A stretch of DNA of 7,459 bases from CAYZHV01 sp046541355 (GCA_046541355.1 JBKHDM010000109.1:1-7459); one strand, 5' to 3'. Shown: positions 1 through 6,968, counted from the first letter of the stretch. Numbers and translations are program-made. The notes: generated from the sequence alone by a model not told the origin.

Positions 1-101
1 AGGGTACATAGATGCTACGATAGAGGTCAAACCAGACAGGCATAACGTGGGTACGCACTCGTCTGTATTCAAGCGCCTAAGATAAGAAGGATGTAACCTG
101 C

Positions 102-2264
102 ATGTTCGGATTTGTTGCCATCGCGGTGGTCGCCGCACTCAGTTTTGCGACGATCAACTTCTATGCGGTCAAACGCATGGGCACCGGAACGGCTCTGATG
201 GGCGAAATCGCCGGTGCGATTCAAGAGGGTGCTGATGCCTTTATCAGGCATGAGTACAAACTGATCTTTTCGATCGCGATATTTATCGCTATCGCTCTCG
301 CGGGGATCATCAGCTGGTACACCGGCGTCGCCTTTCTCTTCGGCGCAACCATGAGCGCCTCGGCAGGATGGGTCGGCATGAAGATCGCAACCCTCGCAAA
401 CGTCCGGGTCGCCAACAAGGCGCGGGAGACCAACAGTCTCGGGGCGACCCTGAAGGTCGCCTTTCAGGGCGGAAGTGTCATGGGACTGAGCGTGGCGGGC
501 TTCTCCCTTTTCGGTCTCGGTATCGTCTATCTCGTTTTTGGCCGGCTCCTCGGACAGACCAGCCCGGAGCAGATGATCATCATTCGCAACTGGCTCGGGG
601 TCAACTTTATCCCCTTTACCATGACCGTCAGCGGTTACGCTCTCGGCTGCTCGGTGATCGCGATGTTCGACCGGGTTGGTGGCGGAATCTACACCAAGGC
701 GGCGGACATGGGTGCCGACCTCGTCGGCAAGACCGAGGCGCACATCCCCGAGGACGACCCGAGAAACCCCGCTACGATTGCCGACAACGTCGGTGACAAC
801 GTCGGTGATGTCGCAGGCCTCGGTGCGGACCTCCTCGAGAGCTACGTCGGGTCGATCATCTCCGCTGTGGTCCTTGCCGCCTACATGTTCTACACCCGAA
901 CCGAAGCTGCAGTTTCGGTATCCGGCGAGCTCATGACCAAGCTCATAAACTTTCCGATGATGTTTGCGGCGATCGGTATTATCGCCTCGGTGATCGGGAT
1001 TCTCAGTCTCGTTGTCAAAAAGGCGGCGGACAACCCGCACCGGGAGCTGAACGTCTCCACATGGTCCGCAGCTGCTCTGACCCTTGTGGGTAGCGGTTTC
1101 CTGAGCTACTACCTATTTCAGGGTGAGAACTACGAGGTGGTCGGCTTTGCCGTAGGGCCTCTTTCACCCTGGTTCTCCGCAGTCCTCGGTATCATCGCCG
1201 GTATTTCCATTGGCCAGCTCGCCGAGTACTTTACCAGCTTCGATTACAAGCCCACCAAGCTGATCTCCGAGGCGTCCAAGCAGGGCTACGCCCTTAACAT
1301 CACCACCGGTATGGCCGTGGGGATGAAGTCGGTCTTCTTTCCCCTCGTGGTTCTCGCCATTGCGGTTATCGGGGCAAACGCCTTTGCCGGCCTTTACGGC
1401 GTTGCGATGGCCGCCCTCGGAATGCTCTCCTTTGTGGCGGCCACAGTCTCGGTAGACACCTACGGACCGATCGCCGACAACGCCGGAGGCATCTCGGAAA
1501 TGGCGGCGCTCGACCCGAAGGTCCGGGAGATCACCGACCACCTCGACTCGGTAGGTAACACCACAGCGGCGATCGGCAAGGGATTTGCCATCGGTTCAGC
1601 GGCTCTCGCGGCCCTCTCCCTCTTTGCCAGCTACCTCTACAGCCAGGCGGGTCCCACCAACACCCAGGGTGAGTATGAGCTCGTTCTCGACATGATAAAC
1701 ACCCTCACCCTCGCCGGTGCCCTTGTCGGCGCGGCGCTTCCCTACCTGTTCTCAGGCATCCTCATCGATGCTGTGGCAAAGGCGGCGGGGAAGATGGTGG
1801 AGGAGGTCCGGCGGCAGTTCAAGGAGGACCCGAAGATCCTTACTGGTGAGTCGAAGCCCGACTACAAGCTGTGCATCGAGATCAGCTCCGCCGGTTCCCT
1901 GAAGGAGATGAAGACGCCCGCCCTTATCGCGGTACTCGCGCCCCTGGTGACGGGATTTCTCTTCGGGGCTCAGTTTGTCGGGGGGCTGCTCATCGGTGTA
2001 ACCTTGAGCGCCCTCATGCTCGCCCTCTTTACCGCTAACTCCGGCGGCGCCTGGGACAACGCGAAAAAGTGGATCGAGATGGGACACCACGGCGGTAAGG
2101 GCTCTGATGCCCACGACGCAGGAGTTGTCGGTGACACCGTCGGCGACCCGCTCAAGGATACCGTCGGACCTTCCCTCGACATTCTCATCAAGATCATGGC
2201 GATTGTCTCGCTTCTCATGGTCTCGGTTTTTCAGGAATACAACCTCCTCAACCTTATCTTTTAA
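102..2264 (+). CDS. hppA: Membrane-bound K+-dependent, probably Na+-translocating pyrophosphatase
   Basis: Integral membrane pump that hydrolyses cytosolic pyrophosphate and uses the energy to export Na+ and/or H+. At 720 residues it is full length for the family (about 700-770) and strongly hydrophobic throughout, as expected for about 16 membrane helices. The family substrate-binding motif DDPRNPATIADNVGDNVGD is at residues 218-236. Other catalytic-site segments are GGGIYTKAADMGADLVGK (193-210), ADNAGGISEMAALD (around 460-475), GGAWDNAKK (648-656) and GDTVGDPLKDT (677-687). In GNTTAA (485-490) the position that is Lys in K+-independent enzymes is Ala489, which indicates K+ dependence. Glu246, in GADLLESYVG, occupies the helix-6 site used by Na+ pumps such as the Thermotoga enzyme, so Na+ transport is likely; K+-dependent H+ pumps can look similar. 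The ATG is preceded by GAAGGA (86-91), 10 bases away. No convincing promoter was found in bases 1-85. It is followed by a strong terminator. Confidence 0.96.
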   Translation: MFGFVAIAVVAALSFATINFYAVKRMGTGTALMGEIAGAIQEGADAFIRHEYKLIFSIAIFIAIALAGIISWYTGVAFLFGATMSASAGWVGMKIATLANVRVANKARETNSLGATLKVAFQGGSVMGLSVAGFSLFGLGIVYLVFGRLLGQTSPEQMIIIRNWLGVNFIPFTMTVSGYALGCSVIAMFDRVGGGIYTKAADMGADLVGKTEAHIPEDDPRNPATIADNVGDNVGDVAGLGADLLESYVGSIISAVVLAAYMFYTRTEAAVSVSGELMTKLINFPMMFAAIGIIASVIGILSLVVKKAADNPHRELNVSTWSAAALTLVGSGFLSYYLFQGENYEVVGFAVGPLSPWFSAVLGIIAGISIGQLAEYFTSFDYKPTKLISEASKQGYALNITTGMAVGMKSVFFPLVVLAIAVIGANAFAGLYGVAMAALGMLSFVAATVSVDTYGPIADNAGGISEMAALDPKVREITDHLDSVGNTTAAIGKGFAIGSAALAALSLFASYLYSQAGPTNTQGEYELVLDMINTLTLAGALVGAALPYLFSGILIDAVAKAAGKMVEEVRRQFKEDPKILTGESKPDYKLCIEISSAGSLKEMKTPALIAVLAPLVTGFLFGAQFVGGLLIGVTLSALMLALFTANSGGAWDNAKKWIEMGHHGGKGSDAHDAGVVGDTVGDPLKDTVGPSLDILIKIMAIVSLLMVSVFQEYNLLNLIF

Positions 2265-2284
2265 GGCAGCCCCGGAGGAGGGGA

Positions 2285-2309
2285 CGGCCGCCCCGAGCGA
2301 GGGCGGCCG
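2285..2309 (+). other. GC-rich hairpin upstream of the terminator, with alternative pairing
   Basis: A 9-bp perfect stem pairs 2285-2293 with 2301-2309 around a 7-base loop. Its right arm (2303-2308, GCGGCC) can instead pair with 2315-2320 (GGCCGC), which is the left arm of the terminator. The hairpin and the terminator on one side, and the 2303-2308/2315-2320 pairing on the other, are therefore mutually exclusive. This is the geometry of an attenuator. That it acts as one is inference; high GC makes chance pairing easier. Confidence 0.5.
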
Positions 2310-2313
2310 CTAC

Positions 2314-2342
2314 GGGCCGCTTTGCGAAGCGGCCCTTTTTTT
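2314..2342 (+). terminator. Intrinsic terminator after hppA
   Basis: A perfect 9-bp stem pairs 2314-2322 with 2327-2335 around a TGCG loop (2323-2326). It is followed directly by seven T residues (2336-2342). This is a textbook Rho-independent terminator for hppA. Because gdhA starts only 18 bases beyond the T-tract, it also sits in any leader that reaches gdhA. Confidence 0.9.
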
Positions 2343-2348
2343 ACAGAT

Positions 2349-2352
2349 GAGG
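2349..2352 (+). promoter_or_regulatory. Ribosome binding site that fixes the gdhA start
   Basis: GAGG at 2349-2352 lies 8 bases before the ATG at 2361. The reading frame stays open upstream to an ATG at 2322, but that codon lies inside the terminator hairpin and has no Shine-Dalgarno sequence. The start at 2361 is therefore chosen. Confidence 0.75.
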
Positions 2353-2360
2353 TTATTTGG

Positions 2361-3701
2361 ATGTTGTATGTAGAGCAGGTTCTCGAGCAGGTTGAACGGA
2401 GAAATCCGGGAGAGCCTGAGTTTCAGCAGGCGGTACGGGAGGTTCTCGAATCCCTCACGCCGGTACTCGATCAACGGCCGGAGTTTGGCGAAGCGGCGAT
2501 ACTCGAGCGACTCGTCGAGCCGGAACGGATGGTTCTCTTTCGGGTACCCTGGATCGATGACGCCGGGCGCTACCGGGTCAACCGTGGCCTCAGGGTCCAG
2601 TTCAACAGCGCCCTTGGTCCCTACAAGGGAGGTTTGCGCTTCCACCCGACGGTAAACGCAAGCATCCTCAAGTTTCTCGGGTTCGAACAGATCTTCAAGA
2701 ACTCTCTCACCTCCCTCACCCTCGGCGGCGGAAAGGGAGGCTCGGACTTTGATCCGAAGGGCAAGTCCGACAACGAGGTGATGCGGTTCTGCCAGTCCTT
2801 TATGAGCGAGCTCTATCGCCATATCGGCGCGGATACCGACGTACCCGCCGGGGACATCGGCGTAGGGTCGAGGGAAATCGGCTATCTCTTTGGGCAGTAC
2901 AAGCGCCTTGCCAACGAGTTTACCGGGGTGCTCACCGGAAAAGGCGTCGCCTGGGGGGGCAGCCGGATCCGCCCTGAGGCGACAGGTTTCGGTGCGGTCT
3001 ACTTTGCCGAGGAGATGCTCCGGGCGGCGGGTGTGAGCCTCGAGGGGATGCGTTGCGCCATCTCCGGCTCCGGCAACGTTGCGCAGTTCAGCGCCCGCAA
3101 GCTCCTGAGCCTCGGGGCGGTTCCGGTGACCCTCTCGGACTCCGGCGGCGCCGTCTACGACCCCGACGGCATAGACGAGGAGAAGCTGACCTTTGTGATG
3201 GAGCTCAAGAATCTGCGTCGCGGCCGGATCCGGGAGTACGCCGACCGCTACCCTCGGGCGGAGTACCTCGACGGCAAGCGCCCCTGGTCGGTAGGCTGCG
3301 ACGCCGCCTTTCCCAGCGCCACCCAGAACGAGCTCGATCTCGGTGACGCGAAACGGCTGGTAGCCGAAGGCTGCCGGATCGTCACCGAGGGAGCGAACAT
3401 GCCGACAACCCCCGAGGCGTTCGACTACCTGAAGGAGGAGGGAATCCTCTTTGCCCCCGGAAAGGCGGCCAACGCCGGAGGTGTCGCGGTCTCCGGGCTC
3501 GAGATGAGCCAGAACGCGATGCGCCTCGCCTGGACCTCCGAGGAGGTGGACTCCAAACTCCAGGAGATCATGCGGCGCATTCACGCAACCATAGCAGCCG
3601 GGATGGAGGAGTACGAGCTCGGGCAGGACTACAGCGCCGGGGCTAACATCGCAGGCTTTGTCAAGGTTGCCGAGGCGATGCTCGACCAGGGCTTGGTTTA
3701 G
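2361..3701 (+). CDS. gdhA: NADP-specific glutamate dehydrogenase
   Basis: Cytosolic enzyme that reductively aminates 2-oxoglutarate with ammonia and NADPH to give glutamate, and can run in reverse. From the ATG at 2361 it is 446 residues, the normal size of family-I hexameric GDHs (about 445-450). The N-terminal substrate domain carries GPYKGGLRFHP and the catalytic-lysine motif GGGKGGSDFDPKGKSD, with Lys125. The catalytic aspartate is Asp165 in DVPAGDIGVGSREIGYLFG. The Rossmann domain has the dinucleotide loop GSGNVA (236-241) and then LSDSGG, where the residues after the second strand fit NADP(H) rather than NAD. The C-terminal segments GANMPTTPEA and APGKAANAGGVAVSG close the active site. 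It lies in the same direction as hppA but behind a strong terminator with no space for its own promoter, so control by read-through or attenuation is plausible. It is convergent with the next gene. Confidence 0.95.
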   Translation: MLYVEQVLEQVERRNPGEPEFQQAVREVLESLTPVLDQRPEFGEAAILERLVEPERMVLFRVPWIDDAGRYRVNRGLRVQFNSALGPYKGGLRFHPTVNASILKFLGFEQIFKNSLTSLTLGGGKGGSDFDPKGKSDNEVMRFCQSFMSELYRHIGADTDVPAGDIGVGSREIGYLFGQYKRLANEFTGVLTGKGVAWGGSRIRPEATGFGAVYFAEEMLRAAGVSLEGMRCAISGSGNVAQFSARKLLSLGAVPVTLSDSGGAVYDPDGIDEEKLTFVMELKNLRRGRIREYADRYPRAEYLDGKRPWSVGCDAAFPSATQNELDLGDAKRLVAEGCRIVTEGANMPTTPEAFDYLKEEGILFAPGKAANAGGVAVSGLEMSQNAMRLAWTSEEVDSKLQEIMRRIHATIAAGMEEYELGQDYSAGANIAGFVKVAEAMLDQGLV

Positions 3702-3710
3702 GCCGCCACC

Positions 3711-3860
3711 GGCCCGGGGAGCGAGCCCGCCTGGGGGGCCGTCGCCGGCCCGGGAACCGACGGCCCGGGGAGCGAGCCCGCCGCCACCGGCCGCCTGGGG
3801 GGGCACCGTCGCCGGCCCGGGAGCGAGCCCGCCTGGGGGCACCGTCGCCGGCCCGGGCGG
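3711..3860. repeat. Degenerate ~36-bp GC-rich intergenic repeats
   Basis: The 166-bp gap between the convergent gdhA and the 861-residue gene contains almost no A or T and is built from repeats. The core GGCCCGGG occurs five times, at 3711, 3747, 3762, 3814 and 3850. A 36-bp unit (GGCCCGGG, then AGCGAGCCCGCC, a G-run, then CCGTCGCC) spans 3711-3746 and 3814-3849. A third copy at 3762-3813 carries a 13-bp insertion at 3783-3795. A truncated 15-bp copy lies at 3747-3761. The 13-mer GCCGCCACCGGCC appears at 3702-3714 and 3780-3792. The self-complementary CCCGGG cores can pair with each other, so strong secondary structure is expected, but no T-tract marks a standard terminator on either strand. 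No repeat family was recognised. Confidence 0.85.
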
Positions 3861-3867
3861 CAGGCTA

Positions 3868-6453
3868 CTAAACGCTCACAAGACGGAAGCGCTGCTCCCT
3901 CGAGGAGCCCGAGGCGATGAGACGCACCCCCCGGTCCGAGGGTGTGACCACCGCCACCGCCCCCTCCCATCTGTCGGCGAGGGCAGCGATAGCGTCGCCG
4001 TCGAGGCGGCTGCCCCGGGGCGAGGCGACATAGAGGATGTTGCTCTCGACCAGGTCGTTAAAAAAGTGCGTCCCCAGGGAGAGGTCAGGGGTAAGCCCAC
4101 GCTGGGGCGCCTCGATCTCACATATAATCTCGGCGCCGCCGATCTCCGCAAAGCTCACCGGTACTCCGAGGGAGGGTGTGCTCGTTCCCCAGCGTCCCGG
4201 ACCGATAAGCATCAGCCGCTCCTCACGGCCGAAACTTCTCAGTAGCGCACCGATTTGCCGGGCGACAGCGTAGCGCTCCCGGTCCGGAAGCTCGTCGTAC
4301 GCCTCGGGAGAGACATAGATGAGCCGGTCGATCTGGATAACTCGGCCGTGGCCGATCAGAGGCCCGGGGCTTTCGAGGAGGAGAGTCCCATCCACCTCGG
4401 GAGTCTCCGTCTGCTCATCGACCTGCTCCTCGATCCTCGTCTCCCGGGCTACCTGAAAGGTTCGACACTGCAGGAGGTTGATCTCGTAGCCTCCCTCATC
4501 CCGGAAGTTTACGGCAAACTCCACGTCAACCTCGGTAGCGTAGGCGTCCCGGAGGATAGAGAGGGTCTTTCTCATGGTGTTCACAAACGTGGTGTTTTCG
4601 ATAACCCCCTCAAAGGTAACCACCCACCGGGCAACCCCGGGCATCGAACCCCCGGCGAGCCTGCGCTCCTCCCTCCGGTCCCGTCGGCAGAGAAGGGAGC
4701 GGGGGCCGGGCTCGAGCTCCAGGTCGAGGGTGTGAATCGAGGTTATCCCGTTCGCCTCCAGGTCGAGAACGTCCGCGTGGCGCTGGGCGACCTCGGAGAC
4801 CTGGGAGAACCCGGACTCCGGGCGCAGGGCAGGGGTATTGAGGGCGACGATACGGGTGTAGTCATCGTCATGCCGGTCCACCGCCCTGGTGCCGAGTCCC
4901 AGAACGAGACGTAGAACCCCCGCGGCGGGATCGATATCGGGATGCCACCGATACGGGTTGAAGGAGTAGCCGACTCCCGCCATGTGAGGAAAAAAGTAAC
5001 GCCCCCGTCGCTTGCCGGAGACCCGCTGCACCAGGATCGCCATCTGCTCGTCACGATGGAGAACCCCCCGGCGTCGACGGTACTCCAGCGCCTCCCTGCC
5101 CACGGCGCCGGCATAGATCCGGCGAATCGCCTCGAGAAACGCGGTAAGACGCTCCTGGGGAGAGCCCTGGTTTACCGAGAAGACCGAGTCGTACCGGCCT
5201 GAGAAGGCGTTACCGTAGCTGTCCTCGAGGAGGCTGCTCGAGCGCAGGATAATCGGATTGTCTCCGTAGTAGGCGAGGAGGTCCGAGAAGCGCTGGACGA
5301 TGTAGGCGGGAAAGGTTCCTGAGAGGATCTGATCCCGAAGGGAGCGGTCCGCCCCAGGCTCGTCTCTCGACTCCTTCTGCGCCTGCCACTGCCACCAGCA
5401 GTCGTTTTCCACCATGTAGGTGTAAAAGACGTCGGAGCCGACAAAGAACGAGTCGTGAGGCTCGAGAAGGCCGGCGATCTCGGGACTCCTGTGCTCGAGG
5501 ATCCCCCGGGCGACAAGCATTCCCATCGCCTTGCCGCCGATCATTCCGGTGCCGACCATCCGTCGCCAGACCCACAGAAGCGTCTCCAACGTGATATAGC
5601 TTCTCGCCAGATCGAGCATCCGTCGGTCCCGGGGGGCAAGCAGCGTAAGAAGATGCTCGAAGGAGTCCCGCCTCGCTGCGTCGGTGAGCTCTCCCTGTTC
5701 AACCCGCCGGGCGATCGACTCGGCCTTGAGAAACGCCCGGTCCCAGAGGCCGACCATCCGATAGCTCGCCGAGCGCAGCCCCTCCCAGTGGGCGGACTGG
5801 AGGACTCTGCTGATCTCTCCGCTCTCCTCCACAGGGCGGATCTCTCCGGGGAGGCTGCGAAAGAGGCGGCTCGAGTAGTTGGCAGTGCCGCCCCGCTCCC
5901 ACTTGTATAGTTGCAGGTAGTCGCCGCCGGGGTTACCGTATACGTCAATGAGCAACTGGGTTGTGCTTTCCACCGGCCCCACGGCGTGGTGGGAGTGGAG
6001 GTGGCGGTAGAGACCGAAGTAGGCGAGAGCACCCTTCTGCCGAAGGTAGGGGCAGGTGAGGCGAAAGAAATTACCGATCATTCTGTCGCTGTACCGGGTG
6101 GCGGTGAGTCCCGAAAGAGCGTCGAAGAGGTAGATGTCCCCATCCCCGGCGCCGCGGATCTCCCGGTGAATCTCGGTTATAAAGCCCTCGAACCCCTCCT
6201 CCGGGGTGAGGGTGACGACCCGCAGATCGGCCGAGGGCTCGAGGAGCGGGGGGTGGTCGGCAAAGCGAAAATACGTGATCGACCGCCCCGCCTCCCGCCC
6301 CGCCTCCCGCCCCGCCGCGGCGAGCATCGCCACGTAGGGGAGGTACTCCTCCCACCGATCGACGCGCCACACAACATTGTCCCCCGGGGCGAGGCGGTCA
6401 ACCCAACGGTCAAGAGGTGCAGATCCGGTCGTGTAGCGCTTTTGCTCAGGCAC
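3868..6453 (-). CDS. RecA/KaiC-like and PPDK_N (PEP/pyruvate-binding) multidomain protein, function unknown
   Basis: An 861-residue, apparently cytosolic protein with three parts. Residues 1 to about 200 look like a RecA/KaiC-type fold: the phosphate-binding loop region (APGDNVVWRVDRWEEY, 22-37) lacks the GKT/S of Walker A, while IYLFDALS (107-114) resembles Walker B. Residues about 304-668 form a PPDK_N ATP-grasp domain, with IGGKAMGM (305-312), ILRSSSLLEDSYGNAFSGRY (402-421), MAILVQRVSG (471-480), VDVEFAVN (642-649) and INLLQCRTFQ (658-667). Residues about 690-861 form a conserved-looking tail with LIGPGRWGTSTP (749-760) and LGTHFFNDL (793-801). The swivelling phosphohistidine domain and PEP-binding barrel of PEP synthase and PPDK are absent, so it should not make PEP. 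The GTG start is chosen because an in-frame TGA lies five codons upstream (6466-6468); no clear Shine-Dalgarno precedes it. The architecture recalls uncharacterised 'PEP/pyruvate-binding domain' proteins of several bacterial phyla. Confidence 0.85.
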   Translation of the reverse strand: MPEQKRYTTGSAPLDRWVDRLAPGDNVVWRVDRWEEYLPYVAMLAAAGREAGREAGRSITYFRFADHPPLLEPSADLRVVTLTPEEGFEGFITEIHREIRGAGDGDIYLFDALSGLTATRYSDRMIGNFFRLTCPYLRQKGALAYFGLYRHLHSHHAVGPVESTTQLLIDVYGNPGGDYLQLYKWERGGTANYSSRLFRSLPGEIRPVEESGEISRVLQSAHWEGLRSASYRMVGLWDRAFLKAESIARRVEQGELTDAARRDSFEHLLTLLAPRDRRMLDLARSYITLETLLWVWRRMVGTGMIGGKAMGMLVARGILEHRSPEIAGLLEPHDSFFVGSDVFYTYMVENDCWWQWQAQKESRDEPGADRSLRDQILSGTFPAYIVQRFSDLLAYYGDNPIILRSSSLLEDSYGNAFSGRYDSVFSVNQGSPQERLTAFLEAIRRIYAGAVGREALEYRRRRGVLHRDEQMAILVQRVSGKRRGRYFFPHMAGVGYSFNPYRWHPDIDPAAGVLRLVLGLGTRAVDRHDDDYTRIVALNTPALRPESGFSQVSEVAQRHADVLDLEANGITSIHTLDLELEPGPRSLLCRRDRREERRLAGGSMPGVARWVVTFEGVIENTTFVNTMRKTLSILRDAYATEVDVEFAVNFRDEGGYEINLLQCRTFQVARETRIEEQVDEQTETPEVDGTLLLESPGPLIGHGRVIQIDRLIYVSPEAYDELPDRERYAVARQIGALLRSFGREERLMLIGPGRWGTSTPSLGVPVSFAEIGGAEIICEIEAPQRGLTPDLSLGTHFFNDLVESNILYVASPRGSRLDGDAIAALADRWEGAVAVVTPSDRGVRLIASGSSREQRFRLVSV
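6285..6316. repeat. 12-bp tandem repeat inside the PPDK_N gene
   Basis: GCCCCGCCTCCC occurs at 6285-6296 and 6297-6308, with a partial third copy at 6309-6316. On the minus strand it encodes the repeated REAG units around residues 47-57 (REAGREAGR). The 12-bp length keeps frame, so copy number could vary between strains without breaking the protein. Confidence 0.85.
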
Positions 6454-6487
6454 CGAACCATGGTATCACGGAATAAGGGAGCAGCGG

Positions 6488-6808
6488 ATGAGTGATAAAG
6501 GGCGGGTCGAACAGGAACACGCCGGCAGCGATGGGGTCTCCCAGGAGGCCGGGGCGGCGGAAAACCGGCGGCCGCGACCGGAGGAGCTTATCGCCGAGAT
6601 CTACCGGCAGTTGCGGGAGCTCCAGGAGGCAGGCAAACGGCCCGCCTCGGTTGTGATGACCATGGCGCAGTACCGGGCGGTGCAGCGCTACCACGCGAGC
6701 CTCGGAGAGACCCCGGCCCCCGCCTTTGACTACATCAGCCGATACTCCATCATGGGACTCTCGGTCCTGATCGATAACAACCGGGAGCTCACAGTCCTCC
6801 CGGAGTGA
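6488..6808 (+). CDS. Conserved-looking small hypothetical protein (106 aa)
   Basis: I do not recognise this protein. Residues 1 to about 32 are charged, Gly/Ala-rich and probably disordered. A helix rich in Glu, Arg and Leu follows (PEELIAEIYRQLRELQEAGK, 31-50). The last half is compact and well mixed: SVVMTMAQYRAVQRYHASLG, then FDYISRYSIMGLSVLIDNNR and a short hydrophobic end. There is no signal peptide or membrane segment. A good Shine-Dalgarno, AAGGGAG (6475-6481), lies 6 bases before the ATG, which supports real translation. It is divergent from the PPDK_N gene with only 34 bp between them, so the two may share a control region. The alternating strand pattern with IMGLSVLID faintly recalls phage capsid or other small beta-rich proteins, but this is too weak to name a family. 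Confidence 0.75.
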   Translation: MSDKGRVEQEHAGSDGVSQEAGAAENRRPRPEELIAEIYRQLRELQEAGKRPASVVMTMAQYRAVQRYHASLGETPAPAFDYISRYSIMGLSVLIDNNRELTVLPE

Positions 6809-6819
6809 GGCTTACCTGG

Positions 6820-6848
6820 TTGACAGCCTGAGGAACAGTTGCTAATCT
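6820..6848 (+). promoter_or_regulatory. Sigma-70 promoter for the tRNA gene
   Basis: A perfect -35 box TTGACA (6820-6825) is followed, after 17 bases, by TAATCT (6843-6848), which keeps the key first, second and last -10 bases. Transcription would start about 7 bases before the tRNA. The C-rich stretch between the -10 box and the start resembles the GC-rich discriminators of growth-rate-controlled stable RNA promoters. Confidence 0.65.
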
Positions 6849-6861
6849 CCCCTCACACTTT

Positions 6862-6933
6862 GCGAGCGTCGTATAATGGCTATTACCCCAGCCTTCCAAG
6901 CTGGAGATGTGGGTTCGATTCCCATCGCTCGCT
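6862..6933 (+). tRNA. tRNA-Gly (anticodon TCC)
   Basis: This is a complete cloverleaf. The acceptor arms 6862-6868 and 6926-6932 form seven perfect pairs, with discriminator T6933. The D arm (6871-6886) has a TATAATGGCTATTAC core like E. coli glyT. The anticodon stem CCAGC/GCTGG encloses the loop CTTCCAA with anticodon TCC at 6895-6897, reading GGA and GGG. The T arm GTGGG-TTCGATT-CCCAT has one G-U closing pair. No CCA is encoded, so it would be added after transcription. Confidence 0.97.
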
Positions 6934-6935
6934 TT

Positions 6936-6968
6936 GTTCTAACCCTTTACAGGGTAGGCATTTAGAAC
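6936..6968. repeat. Inverted repeat just downstream of the tRNA
   Basis: The perfect 7-bp arms GTTCTAA (6936-6942) and TTAGAAC (6962-6968) enclose a smaller CCCT/AGGG hairpin (6943-6946 with 6951-6954). No T-tract follows, so it is not a clear intrinsic terminator. It could act as a 3'-processing or weak termination structure for the tRNA, or be a recombinase core-type site. Confidence 0.6.

Noticed and set aside
1..85. Promoter or riboswitch upstream of hppA
   Set aside because: TACGAT (16-21) and TAAGAT (78-83) resemble -10 boxes but have no matching -35 box. CAGAC (33-37) and GTCTG (61-65) form only a 5-bp pair with a long loop.
2322..2360. Earlier in-frame ATG for gdhA
   Set aside because: It lies inside the terminator stem, has no Shine-Dalgarno sequence, and would add 13 residues not typical of the family.
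2310..3842. Long 510-codon minus-strand open frame across gdhA
   Set aside because: It is antisense to a clear glutamate dehydrogenase, is rich in Gly, Ala, Pro and Arg as expected from a GC-rich shadow frame, and shows no family motif.
3702..3867. CRISPR array
   Set aside because: The repeats are degenerate, unevenly spaced and contain no unique spacers of constant length; no cas genes are present.
4255..4914. 219-codon plus-strand open frame inside the PPDK_N gene
   Set aside because: It is antisense to the coherent ATP-grasp domain coding sequence; its composition is that of a GC-rich shadow frame with no recognisable domain.
6442..6469. Promoter TTGCTC with TATCAC, 16-bp spacing, for the 106-residue gene
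   Set aside because: Both boxes are weak, and transcription would start within the Shine-Dalgarno sequence, so it was not listed as a feature.
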